Shown piece by piece: positions 35,842 through 43,249 of a stretch of 64,000 nucleotides of DNA. The stretch covers positions 62,001 through 126,000 of the forward strand of contig NZ_CP156989.1 in the NCBI RefSeq assembly GCF_039880525.1, in the 5' to 3' direction. Every line of letters begins with the position of its first letter. The stretch's first letter is position 1. The notes under the pieces are model-generated. The model saw only the letters and a program-made list of their open reading frames with translations. It was not told the DNA's origin and ran no database searches. Origin of the DNA: Agrococcus sp. ProA11. Lineage in GTDB: Bacteria; Actinomycetota; Actinomycetes; Actinomycetales; Microbacteriaceae. The translations under genes were made by a program, and so were the position numbers.

Positions 35842-36308
35842 GGCTCTGGTCGCTGCATCCCGCCGCGCTGGATCGGCAGGGGCTCACCGCCTGCTGGCGC
35901 GAGGGCCTGCTCGCCCAAGCTGTGCTCGCGGGCCGCACGCGCGGCTACACCCGGCACCCGCAGCTGCTGCGCTTCCAGCAGCAGCCGGAGCCGCTCGAGA
36001 GCATCGGCGCATACCTGGCCGAGGTGGCGGCCGAGGCGGATGCGCGCGGCTACCGCTTCGACCGGGCGCGCATCGACCGCGTGCCGACCGACGGCAGGCC
36101 GGCGCCGCGCATCCCGGTGAGCGAGGGCCAGCTGGCCTTCGAGCTCGCGCACCTGCGGCGCAAGCTCACCGTGCGCAGCCCGAAGATGCCGCTGCCTGCC
36201 GTGCCGCTGCCGCATCCGCTCTTCACCGTCGAACCGGGGCCCATCGCCGAGTGGGAGCGCCCCGACCCGATCGTTCTTCCCGATGACCGCACACCGGCAG
36301 AGAGGTAG
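35838..36308 (+). CDS. Pyrimidine-dimer DNA glycosylase-like protein (T4 endonuclease V family)
   Basis: A 156-residue protein beginning MRLWSLHPAALDRQGLTACW followed by REGLLAQAVLAG, the pattern of the bacterial PF03013 (pyrimidine dimer glycosylase/AP lyase) family. T4 endonuclease V uses the amine of Thr2, with Arg3 and Glu23; here Met1, Arg2 and Glu22 fall at the same places shifted by one, so the N-terminal amine of Met1 may be the nucleophile. This is inference; the activity is unproven for this group. It overlaps the SDR gene as ATGA and would repair UV damage in a photoprotection operon. Confidence 0.75.
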   Translation: MRLWSLHPAALDRQGLTACWREGLLAQAVLAGRTRGYTRHPQLLRFQQQPEPLESIGAYLAEVAAEADARGYRFDRARIDRVPTDGRPAPRIPVSEGQLAFELAHLRRKLTVRSPKMPLPAVPLPHPLFTVEPGPIAEWERPDPIVLPDDRTPAER

Positions 36309-36315
36309 CACCGCC

Positions 36316-37161
36316 ATGACCGCTTCCCACATGACCACCCCATCCACGGCCGAGCGCATCCGCCCGTGGGTCGTGCTCATCGCCCTGCCGGTGACGCTCG
36401 CGGCCGCGGCGCTCGGCTCCGGCGCCTTCGGCGGGCAGGAGGTGCAGGCCTCCTCCAGCGGCGCGCTCTCCGCCGACGCCACGCCGCTCGCTCCGGCCTC
36501 GCCCGCGTTCTCGATCTGGAGCGTGATCTACCTCGGTCTCGCCGCCTACGCGATCTGGCAGGTGCTGCCGAAGCAGCGCCACGATGCCAGGCAGCGCTCC
36601 ATCAGCTGGCTGGCGACCGCGTCGCTGGTGCTGAACGCGACCTGGATCCTGTGCGCGCAGGCGGGCCTGCTGCCGCTCACGGTCGTCGTGATCGTGCTGC
36701 TGCTGGGTGTGCTTGCCGCCATCTTCGCGCTGCTGCGCCGCAGCGAGCCGCAGTCGATGGTGGAGGAGGTGCTGGTCGACGGCACGTTCGGTCTGTATCT
36801 CGGCTGGGTCTCGGTGGCGACGGTGGCGAACATCGCTGCGGCGCTCACGGCAGCAGGCTGGCGGCCCGAGCCCTTCGAGCCGCTGGCGATCGTGGTGCTC
36901 GCGGCGGTGGCGGTGGTCGGTGTCGCCATCACCCTGCGGGGTCGTGGCACCATCGCGCCGACGCTCGCCATCCTCTGGGGTCTGTCGTGGATCGGCATCG
37001 GCCGTCTCTACGATCAGCCCGCCTCCGTCACGGTCGCGGTCACCGCGGCCGTCGTGTGCGTCGTGATCGGTGCCGCCACGGTGATCGCGCGGCTGCGACG
37101 CGTCCCGACGCAGGACGCTCCGGTCACGGACGAGCCTCGTAGGCCAGCGCCCACGTCGTGA
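36316..37161 (+). CDS. TspO/MBR-related membrane protein
   Basis: A 281-residue protein with about eight helices; LAPASPAFSIWSVIYLGLAA followed by YAIWQVLP and the Trp-rich LVLNATWILCAQAGLLPLT are marks of TspO/MBR-related (tryptophan-rich sensory) proteins, often found with carotenoid genes. Members bind porphyrins and affect pigment regulation. ATG 36316 has AGAGG upstream and follows the glycosylase after 7 bp, so it is the last gene of the operon. Its 3' end overlaps the convergent marR gene by 38 bp. Confidence 0.8.
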   Translation: MTASHMTTPSTAERIRPWVVLIALPVTLAAAALGSGAFGGQEVQASSSGALSADATPLAPASPAFSIWSVIYLGLAAYAIWQVLPKQRHDARQRSISWLATASLVLNATWILCAQAGLLPLTVVVIVLLLGVLAAIFALLRRSEPQSMVEEVLVDGTFGLYLGWVSVATVANIAAALTAAGWRPEPFEPLAIVVLAAVAVVGVAITLRGRGTIAPTLAILWGLSWIGIGRLYDQPASVTVAVTAAVVCVVIGAATVIARLRRVPTQDAPVTDEPRRPAPTS

Positions 37162-37621
37162 GGATGCGCTCGAGCGCGTCGCGGTCACGTGCCGGCAGCA
37201 TCTCGAGCATCTGATGCTCCTGCGCCAGGTGCGCGGCGACCGCGTCGTCGATCCGTGAGCGACCGGTATCCGTCAAGCGCACGACGCGACCGCGCCCGTC
37301 GTGATCCGCGGCTTCGCGCGTGACGAGCCCCTTGCTCGCGAGGGCGTCGAGGCGCTTGGAGACCGCGCCCTTCGTCACCATCGTCTGCTCGGCGAGGGCG
37401 GTGGGCGCGAGCGCGAAGGGTGCGCCCGTGCGGCGCAGCGTGGCGAGGATGTCGAACTCGCCCTCGTTGAGGTCGAAGCGCCGATAGAGCCCGACGATCT
37501 CCTCAGTCGCCCGCTGCGTCACGCGGCTGAGCCGCCCGAAGATCCCGATGGGGGACGGGTCGAGGTCAGGCCGCTCGGTGCGCCACTGCTCGATGATGAT
37601 TGCCACATGGTCGCGATCCAT
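37124..37621 (-). CDS. MarR-family regulator divergent from a DMT transporter
   Basis: A 165-residue winged-helix protein: LNEGEFDILATLRRTGAPF, recognition helix QTMVTKGAVSKRLDALASKG, wing DHDGRGRVVRLTDTG. It probably represses both itself and the EamA-type transporter next door through the 19-bp palindrome at 37642-37660. The likely inducer is a small molecule exported by that transporter. Its start (ATG 37621) has TAGAGT six bases upstream. Confidence 0.9.
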   Translation of the reverse strand: MDRDHVAIIIEQWRTERPDLDPSPIGIFGRLSRVTQRATEEIVGLYRRFDLNEGEFDILATLRRTGAPFALAPTALAEQTMVTKGAVSKRLDALASKGLVTREAADHDGRGRVVRLTDTGRSRIDDAVAAHLAQEHQMLEMLPARDRDALERILTTWALAYEARP

Positions 37622-37627
37622 CCTTGC

Positions 37628-37633
37628 ACTCTA
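37628..37633 (-). promoter_or_regulatory. -10 element TAGAGT of the marR gene
   Basis: On the minus strand TAGAGT is followed by GCAAGG and ATG 37621, the same 6-nt leaderless spacing as elsewhere in the window. Confidence 0.5.
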
Positions 37634-37641
37634 GTTGACCA

Positions 37642-37660
37642 AGAAACTAGAATAGTTTCT
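37642..37660. promoter_or_regulatory. MarR operator palindrome
   Basis: AGAAACTA-GAA-TAGTTTCT: perfect 8-bp arms around 3 bp, ending at the base before ATG 37661 and centred between the divergent promoters. It covers the TAGAAT hexamer (37648-37653) of the transporter gene. Size, symmetry and AT content stand out sharply from the GC-rich surroundings and fit a MarR dimer site. Confidence 0.8.
37648..37653 (+). promoter_or_regulatory. -10 element TAGAAT inside the MarR operator
   Basis: TAGAAT ends 7 nt before ATG 37661, so the transporter mRNA is probably leaderless and repression would be by blocking the polymerase site directly. Confidence 0.5.
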
Positions 37661-38587
37661 ATGGAAACAAGATTCGCGTCGGGAGTGACTTCGGGGGCTG
37701 CCTCGGGCTCGCTCCGATGGATCCTGTTCGGCGCGCTGGCGCCCATCTCGTGGGGGTCGGTCTACTTCGTCATGCTGCACTGGATCCCGGCGGGGGAGCC
37801 GCTCACCGCTGCGGTGCTGCGCGCGCTGCCCGCCGGGTTGCTGCTGCTCGCACTGCGGCGTGCGCTGCCGCGCGGCAGTTGGTGGTGGAAGGCGCTCGTG
37901 CTGGGCGCGCTCAACTGCGGCCTCTTCTTCATGCTCGTCTACCTCGCGGCGAAGCTGCTGCCGACGTCGGTCGCGGCGATGCTCATGAGCCTGTCTCCCG
38001 TCGCGATGATGCTCCTAGCCTGGGGGCTCGTGGCCGAGCGGCCGACCGTCCGGCGTCTGCTCGGCGCGGGGATGGGTGTCATCGGCGTCGTGCTGCTGAT
38101 GGCAGCATCCGTCGGCACCATCGACGGCTGGGGCGTTGCCGCTTCCGTGACGGCGATGGCGATGTATGCGCTGGGCTCGGTGCTCGCCAAGCGATGGAGC
38201 GGCGAGGTCGACGCCGTGGCCTCCTCGTCGTGGCAGCTGACCGCCGGCGGCCTGCTGCTGCCCTTCGCGCTCGCGCTCGAAGGTGTGCCGTCGGGGCTCG
38301 ATCCCGCTGCGGTGCTCGGCTACGCGTATCTCTCGCTCATCGCGACGGCCTTGGCGTTCGTGTGCTGGTTCGGCGCGCTGCGGCATCTGACCGCTGGGCA
38401 GGTCGGCCTGCTCGGCCTGCTGAACCCGGTCACGGGCGTGCTGCTCGGGGTGCTGCTCGGAGGCGAGCTGCTCACAGCCGGGCAGTGGATCGGCATCGCC
38501 GTGGTGCTCGCGGGCGTCACGATCGGGCAGACGGTGGCGCGGGCGCGCGGGCGGCAGCAGCGCACGCCAAGCCTCGTCGCGACGTAG
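37661..38587 (+). CDS. EamA/DMT-superfamily transporter
   Basis: A 308-residue, ten-helix exporter of the drug/metabolite transporter superfamily, made of two EamA repeats (the second begins near residue 160, GWGVAASVTAMAMYALGSVL). GALAPISWGSVYFVMLHWIP is a typical N-terminal helix pair and LAFVCWFGALRHLTAGQVGL a typical repeat-2 motif. Substrates in this family include amino acids and drugs. Control by the divergent MarR is likely because the operator touches the start codon. Confidence 0.9.
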   Translation: METRFASGVTSGAASGSLRWILFGALAPISWGSVYFVMLHWIPAGEPLTAAVLRALPAGLLLLALRRALPRGSWWWKALVLGALNCGLFFMLVYLAAKLLPTSVAAMLMSLSPVAMMLLAWGLVAERPTVRRLLGAGMGVIGVVLLMAASVGTIDGWGVAASVTAMAMYALGSVLAKRWSGEVDAVASSSWQLTAGGLLLPFALALEGVPSGLDPAAVLGYAYLSLIATALAFVCWFGALRHLTAGQVGLLGLLNPVTGVLLGVLLGGELLTAGQWIGIAVVLAGVTIGQTVARARGRQQRTPSLVAT

Positions 38588-38603
38588 CGCGAGCGCTGCT
38601 GCG

Positions 38604-39281
38604 TCAGCGGTGCTCGAACCGCCAGGGCAGCGCACCGACATGCAGCCGGTGGCGCGGGCCCTCTTCGGTCTCGGGCGCGCCGTCGTAGCGCTCGTCGCCG
38701 TGCCAGATGGCCAACCCGCGCTGGGTGTCCTGCTTCGTCTCGTACACCCGCAGCTCGTGCTCGCGCACCGCGCGCAGCGCGGCCTCGGTGGTGGAGAACG
38801 CCATCAGGGTGTCGAGCGTGATCCACGTCGGCGGGAACAGCCGCAGCTCGCCGGCGCCGTGACGCTTGAGCGCATCCGCCGGGCGGATCCACTCGTGCGC
38901 CTCGACCTCGCTCGGCTGCGGCACGATCTCGCCATCCGGTGCTTCGGCGAGGAAGAACCAGGTGAGGAACTTGGTGTCGAGCTGGGCTGGCGGCGACCAG
39001 TGCGACAGGGGCACGAGCGCGTCGGGTGCGACGATCAGGCCGGTCTCCTCGGCGGTCTCCCGCACGGCGGCGTTGCGCGCGGACGCCTCGGTGGCGGCGG
39101 CGCCCTGATCGGCCGGAACGGCGTCGTCGGGCGCGGTGTCGACGGGCTCCACCTTGCCGCCCGGGAAGACCCAGCCGCCGGCGAAGGCGCCGCGGTCGGG
39201 GCGCTGCAGCAGCAGCACTTCGATGGCGCCGGGGCCGTCGCGCAGGAGCACGAGCGTCGCGGCGGTGCGAATGTCGGTCAC
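38604..39281 (-). CDS. NUDIX hydrolase (NUDT7/NUDT19-like)
   Basis: A 225-residue protein. The NUDIX box starts GGWVFPGGKVEP and ends AVRETAEETGL, interrupted by an acidic insertion of about 25 residues (APDDAVPADQGAA), as in the CoA/NADH-diphosphatase-like NUDT19 group. FLTWFFLAEAPDGE and HEWIRPADAL are matching later segments. Substrate probably a CoA or nucleotide sugar derivative (inference). GTG 39281 lies 4 bp after the rmuC stop and has its own TAGCGT element. Confidence 0.85.
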   Translation of the reverse strand: MTDIRTAATLVLLRDGPGAIEVLLLQRPDRGAFAGGWVFPGGKVEPVDTAPDDAVPADQGAAATEASARNAAVRETAEETGLIVAPDALVPLSHWSPPAQLDTKFLTWFFLAEAPDGEIVPQPSEVEAHEWIRPADALKRHGAGELRLFPPTWITLDTLMAFSTTEAALRAVREHELRVYETKQDTQRGLAIWHGDERYDGAPETEEGPRHRLHVGALPWRFEHR

Positions 39282-39285
39282 ACGT

Positions 39286-40755
39286 TCACGCTATCGCCGC
39301 GTCGCGCAGGTCTTCGGATGCCTCGCCCGCCGTGGCGCGGATCGTGGCATCGCTCGGCGCCTCATGCTCGCGGTCGACGGTGTGCAGGTCGGGCTTCTGC
39401 GCCGGCACCGCGAGCACTTCGAGCGCCGGCGCGTGCTCGAGCGATGGATCCAGGCCCTGCAGGCTCGAGAAGCGCCGCGCCTGCGTGACGACGTTGCGGT
39501 CGAGTGAGGCGTTGAAGGCGTTGTAGGCCTCGACCGTCTTGTTCAGGCGGGTGCCGAGGGTCGTCAGATGCGTGCCCATGGTGCCGAGCCGCTTGTGCAG
39601 CTCGCGGCCCACCTCCAGCACGCGCATCGCCTCACCGGCGAGCTGCTCCTGCCGCCAGGTGTAGCCGACCGTGCGCAGCAGTGCGACGAGCGTGGCAGGG
39701 GTCGCCAGCACCACGTTGCGCTCGAAGGCGCGCTCGAAGAGCGTCGGGTCGCGCTCGAGCGCCGCGTTGAGGAACGGCTCCGCCGGTACGAACATGACGA
39801 CGAACTCCGGCGTGCCGGGCACCGCCTCCCAGTACGACTTGCCGCCCAGCTGGTCGATGTGGTCGCGCAGGTGCCGCGCGTGGGCGTCGAGCCGCTTGTC
39901 GCGGGTGGCGTCGTCGCGCGCCTCCATCGCCTCCAGGTAGCCGTTGAACGCCACCTTCGCGTCGACGACGATCTGCTTGTCGCCGGCCAGGTGCACGAGC
40001 ATGTCGGGTCGCAGCGCGCCGTCGTCGGTGGCGAGATGCGCCTGCTCCGTGAAGTCCACGTGCTCGAGCATGCCGGCGGCCTCGACCACGCGCCGCAGCT
40101 GCAGCTCGCCCCAGCGACCGCGCACCTGCGGTGCGCGCAGGGCGTTGACGAGCTGCCGGGTCTCGAGCGAGAGCTGCTCGGAGGAGGAGCGCATCGCGTG
40201 CAGCTGCTCGGCGAGTGCCGCAGTGGCCTCTGCTCGTGCCTTCTCGGCGGCCGACACCTCACCGCGCACCGACTCGAGCGACTTCGACAGCGGCTCCACG
40301 AGCTGCTGCACGGCGGCCTCGCGCTTCGCGAGCTCTGCGGCGCCCTCGGTGGACGAGCGACGCAGCCGCTCTTCGGCCTGCTCGAGGAACACCGCCGAGT
40401 TGCGCTCAAGCGCCGCGCTCGAGAGCTTGGCGAACTCGTCCGCCCGGCGCTGCGCGTCGGCCTGCAGCTCGGCGATCGCCGCACGACCGCGCTCGCGCTC
40501 GTCCGCGAGGCGGCGCTGCGCCTCGGCGCGCAGCTCCTCGAGCTGCGCCGCGTGCCGTCGCTCGGCTGAGTCGCGCTCTCGCTCGGCCGCGTCGCGCTCT
40601 CGCTCGCGCTCCTGCTCGACGGCGTCGAGCCGGCCGCGCACGGCATGCAGCTCGGCGCCGGCGCGCGCGGCACCGATCCGGGTGCCGAACCACGCGCCGA
40701 GGCCGAGCGCGAGCAGCACGGCGACGAGAGCGACGACAAGGGTCAGCGGGTCCAT
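39286..40755 (-). CDS. rmuC: RmuC-family DNA recombination protein
   Basis: A 489-residue protein: an N-terminal transmembrane helix (MDPLTLVVALVAVLLALGLG), a long Glu/Arg-rich coiled coil (about 45-190), and the RmuC nuclease-like domain with APQVRGRWGELQLRRVVEAA, VVDAKVAFNGYLEA and FVPAEPFLNAALERDP. RmuC limits inversions and may act on DNA during recombination; its mechanism is poorly known. ATG 40755 puts the membrane helix right at the N-terminus. The C-terminal 60 residues are extra and acidic. Confidence 0.93.
   Translation of the reverse strand: MDPLTLVVALVAVLLALGLGAWFGTRIGAARAGAELHAVRGRLDAVEQERERERDAAERERDSAERRHAAQLEELRAEAQRRLADERERGRAAIAELQADAQRRADEFAKLSSAALERNSAVFLEQAEERLRRSSTEGAAELAKREAAVQQLVEPLSKSLESVRGEVSAAEKARAEATAALAEQLHAMRSSSEQLSLETRQLVNALRAPQVRGRWGELQLRRVVEAAGMLEHVDFTEQAHLATDDGALRPDMLVHLAGDKQIVVDAKVAFNGYLEAMEARDDATRDKRLDAHARHLRDHIDQLGGKSYWEAVPGTPEFVVMFVPAEPFLNAALERDPTLFERAFERNVVLATPATLVALLRTVGYTWRQEQLAGEAMRVLEVGRELHKRLGTMGTHLTTLGTRLNKTVEAYNAFNASLDRNVVTQARRFSSLQGLDPSLEHAPALEVLAVPAQKPDLHTVDREHEAPSDATIRATAGEASEDLRDAAIA
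39288..39293 (-). promoter_or_regulatory. -10 element TAGCGT of the NUDIX gene
   Basis: Within the last codons of rmuC, TAGCGT is followed by GAACGT and GTG 39281; a leaderless internal promoter is likely. Confidence 0.45.
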
Positions 40756-40844
40756 GCAGCCACCACACCACGAGCCACCCACGCGCGTGCGGACCCCACG
40801 CGCGCCGCCCCGAGGTCGGGCGAGCGGCAGCGACGCGCGGCGCG

Positions 40845-40850
40845 TAGGGT
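40845..40850 (+). promoter_or_regulatory. -10 element TAGGGT, leaderless start
   Basis: TAGGGT ends 6 nt before ATG 40857 of the MBL-fold gene; no ribosome binding site is seen between. Confidence 0.5.
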
Positions 40851-40856
40851 CGGGAC

Positions 40857-41588
40857 ATGGTCGAGATCCGGCGCATCCTCGCGCCCAACCCAGGCCTCAT
40901 GACGCTTGACGGCACGAACACCTATGTGATCGGCGGCCAGGTGGTCGTCGATCCGGGTCCGGCGGACCCGGAGCACATCGAGCGACTCGTGGCGCTCCGG
41001 CCGCGGCTGGTGCTGGTGACGCACCGGCACGGGGACCACACCGAGGGCGCCGCGGAGCTCGCGCGCTCCGTGGGCGCCGAGCTGCGCGGACTTGACCCGG
41101 ATCAGTGCCTGGGGGGCGAGCCGCTCGTCGACGGCGAGTGGATCCCGGTCGACGACATCGAGCTCCAGGTGCTGGCGACCCCCGGCCACACCTCCGATTC
41201 CGTCTGCTTCGTGGTCCCAGAGCAGGCGGTGCTCACGGGCGACACCGTGCTGGGTCGCGGATCGACCGTGATCATGCATCCCGACGGTGCGGTCGGCGCG
41301 TTCCTGGCCAGCCTCGACAAGCTCGAGGCGCTCGGCGACCTCGAGGTGCTGCCGGGGCATGGCGCACCGCGGCCGTCGATCGCCGAAGCGGCACGTGAGT
41401 ACCGGGCCCACCGGCGCGAGCGGCTTGCCGAGGTGCGCGAGGCGCTCCGCGCGCTTGGGACCGACGCGGGGGATGCGGATGTCGCCGCGGTCACCGACCG
41501 CGTCTACCCCGACGTGGACGAGCAGATCCGCTTCGCCGCGGAGGCGTCGATGGCGGCGCAGCTCGCGTATCTGAGCTCGACGGACTGA
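40857..41588 (+). CDS. MBL-fold metallohydrolase (LACTB2/glyoxalase-II-like)
   Basis: A 243-residue metallo-beta-lactamase-fold hydrolase. The metal motif is THRHGDHTEGA (His56, His58, Asp60, His61); further ligands are in ATPGHTSDSVCF (His), LTGDTVL (Asp) and VLPGHGAPRPS (His). NPGLMTLDGTNTYVIG at the N-terminus is typical of the LACTB2-like group, some of which are RNases or thioesterases. The C-terminal helical part (REYRAHRRERLAEVREALR) also fits that group. Stands alone. Confidence 0.9.
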   Translation: MVEIRRILAPNPGLMTLDGTNTYVIGGQVVVDPGPADPEHIERLVALRPRLVLVTHRHGDHTEGAAELARSVGAELRGLDPDQCLGGEPLVDGEWIPVDDIELQVLATPGHTSDSVCFVVPEQAVLTGDTVLGRGSTVIMHPDGAVGAFLASLDKLEALGDLEVLPGHGAPRPSIAEAAREYRAHRRERLAEVREALRALGTDAGDADVAAVTDRVYPDVDEQIRFAAEASMAAQLAYLSSTD

Positions 41589-41672
41589 GCGCGACCGGCG
41601 CGCCCGCGCTGCCGGGGCCGGCAGGGTGGTGCAGCCATGCTGCGAACCCGGTGGCCGTGCGAACCGGGATGC

Positions 41673-41702
41673 GTGCAGAGTGCAGAGTGCACAGATCTGC
41701 AC
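41673..41702. promoter_or_regulatory. Tandem GTGCAGA repeats with inverted copy
   Basis: Three adjoining 7-bp units GTGCAGA, GTGCAGA, GTGCACA (41673-41693) are followed by the inverted form TCTGCAC (41696-41702); a further GTGCACA occurs at 41717-41723. The array lies 88-117 bp before the NCS1 permease start in the 200-bp upstream gap. It is a candidate binding site for the PucR protein encoded at the end of the same gene series. Confidence 0.6.
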
Positions 41703-41789
41703 CAAGAAGCAGCGGAGTGCACATGGCGGCCCCGAGGCTGGCTCAATACGTTGGCCGCATCTGCAGCACGCTCCGGGAAAGGGCCCCGC

Positions 41790-43151
41790 ATGGCTACCAC
41801 GGCACACGATGACTACTCACTCCAGCGCGTTCCGAAGGCGGCGCGCAGCCACTGGTTTCCGATCGCGGTGCAGCGGTTCGGGCAGGTGTCAGCGCTCTCG
41901 CAGTTTCTGCTGGGTGCGACGCTCGGCTACGCGCTGAGCTTCTGGGATGCGGCGCTCGCCTTCCTGATCGGCTCGATCATCCTCGAGATCGTGATCACGA
42001 TCGTCGGCATCATCGGGCAGAAGGAGGGCATGCAGACCTCCCTGCTGACCCGTTGGACCGGCTTCGGTGAGATCGGCTCCGCACTCGTCGGCCTCGCGAT
42101 CGCGATGAGCCTGATCGGCTGGTTCGGGATTCAGAGCGCGATCTCGGCAGAGTCCCTCGATTCGCTGATGCCCGACCTCATGCCCATCCCGGTCTGGTCG
42201 ATCCTCTTCGGGCTGCTCGTCACGGCTGTGGTCGCATTCGGCTTCAAGGGGATGCAGTGGCTCGCGAACGTCACGGTGCCGCTCTTCCTCGTGCTCGTCG
42301 GCTGGTCGGTCGTCAGTGAGCTGAGCCAGCACTCCATCGCCGACTTGATGTCGCGCGCCCCTGCTGGTGAGCCGATGTCGGTGTTCGCCGGGGCTGGCGT
42401 CGTGGCCGGCGGCTTCATCGTCGGAGCGATCATCACCAGCGACATGACGCGGTTCAACCGCACCCCTGGCGATGTGGTCAAGGTCACCGTCGTCGGGATC
42501 ACCCTCGGAGAGTTCGTCATCGGCATGGCCGGCGTGCTGCTCGCGCATGCGGCGCAGTCGGGCAACATCGTGGCCATCGTGACGTCGGCGGTCGGTTGGA
42601 TCGGGTTGCTCATCATCGTCACGGGGACGCTGAAGATCAATGACTGGAACCTGTACTCCTCCGTGCTGGGACTGGTGAACTTCGTCTCCACCAGTTTCAA
42701 CAGGGCACTCCCGCATCTGGCGACGACCCTGGTCGTCGGACTGGCCGGGACGCTGCTCGCGGCCTTCGGCATCCTCCAGGGCTTCATCCCATTCCTGACG
42801 ATCCTCGCCGCAGCATTCCCGCCGATCGCGGGCATCATGGTCGCCGAGTACTTCGTTGTGCGGAAGTTCCGACCGCAGCTCGATGAGACTCGCGACGCCG
42901 AGACGATGCCGAGGACGGCACCGCGCGTCGTGCCCGCGACGATCGCGATCTGGCTCATCGCGAGCCTGGTCGGCTACTTCTTCACGTGGGGCATCCCGTC
43001 GATCACCGCGCTGCTCGTCTCCTTCGTGCTCTACGTGGCTGCGGGCAAGCTTGGCCTCGTGCGCGGAGTCGGTGAGGTCGAGACAGAGACGATCGCATCG
43101 GACGCGCGTGCTGGCGGAACCCCCGTGGAAGCTGCGCCGCAGGAGCGCTGA
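41790..43151 (+). CDS. NCS1-type nucleobase/hydantoin permease (CodB-like)
   Basis: A 453-residue, 12-helix transporter close to cytosine/purine permeases: SQFLLGATLGYALSFWDAAL, GIIGQKEGMQTSLLTRWTGFG and IITSDMTRFNRTPGDVVKV are family motifs. NCS1 members take up cytosine, allantoin, uracil or hydantoins. ATG 41790 is preferred because upstream in-frame codons encode a Cys-rich stretch unlike this family; a weak GGGAAAGGG precedes it. It opens the hydantoinase-like/DUF917 series, so it probably imports that pathway's substrate. Confidence 0.88.
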   Translation: MATTAHDDYSLQRVPKAARSHWFPIAVQRFGQVSALSQFLLGATLGYALSFWDAALAFLIGSIILEIVITIVGIIGQKEGMQTSLLTRWTGFGEIGSALVGLAIAMSLIGWFGIQSAISAESLDSLMPDLMPIPVWSILFGLLVTAVVAFGFKGMQWLANVTVPLFLVLVGWSVVSELSQHSIADLMSRAPAGEPMSVFAGAGVVAGGFIVGAIITSDMTRFNRTPGDVVKVTVVGITLGEFVIGMAGVLLAHAAQSGNIVAIVTSAVGWIGLLIIVTGTLKINDWNLYSSVLGLVNFVSTSFNRALPHLATTLVVGLAGTLLAAFGILQGFIPFLTILAAAFPPIAGIMVAEYFVVRKFRPQLDETRDAETMPRTAPRVVPATIAIWLIASLVGYFFTWGIPSITALLVSFVLYVAAGKLGLVRGVGEVETETIASDARAGGTPVEAAPQER

Positions 43152-43155
43152 CAGG

Positions 43156-43215
43156 CGAGGGCTCGGTGGCGCCGCGCCATCGAGCCCTCGTTGGCGCTGG
43201 GGCGCGCCCCAGCGC
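43156..43215 (+). terminator. Two strong hairpins between permease and hydrolase genes
   Basis: Hairpin 1: CGAGGGCTCGGTGGC (43156-43170) pairs with GCCATCGAGCCCTCG (43176-43190), 15 bp with one G-U pair and a 5-nt loop. Hairpin 2: GCGCTGGGGCG / CGCCCCAGCGC (43194-43215), a perfect 22-bp palindrome. They start 4 bp after the permease stop and lie inside what otherwise looks like one operon, so they may act as an attenuator or mRNA-stability element rather than a plain terminator. Confidence 0.65.
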
Positions 43216-43249
43216 TCCGGCACAGACTTGGAAGAGGAAGAGGGATCGG

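Noticed and set aside
41589-41789. Longer N-terminus for the NCS1 permease from 41637
   Set aside because: The added 51 residues are Cys/Trp/Arg-rich and overlap the GTGCAGA array; family members start near ATG 41790.
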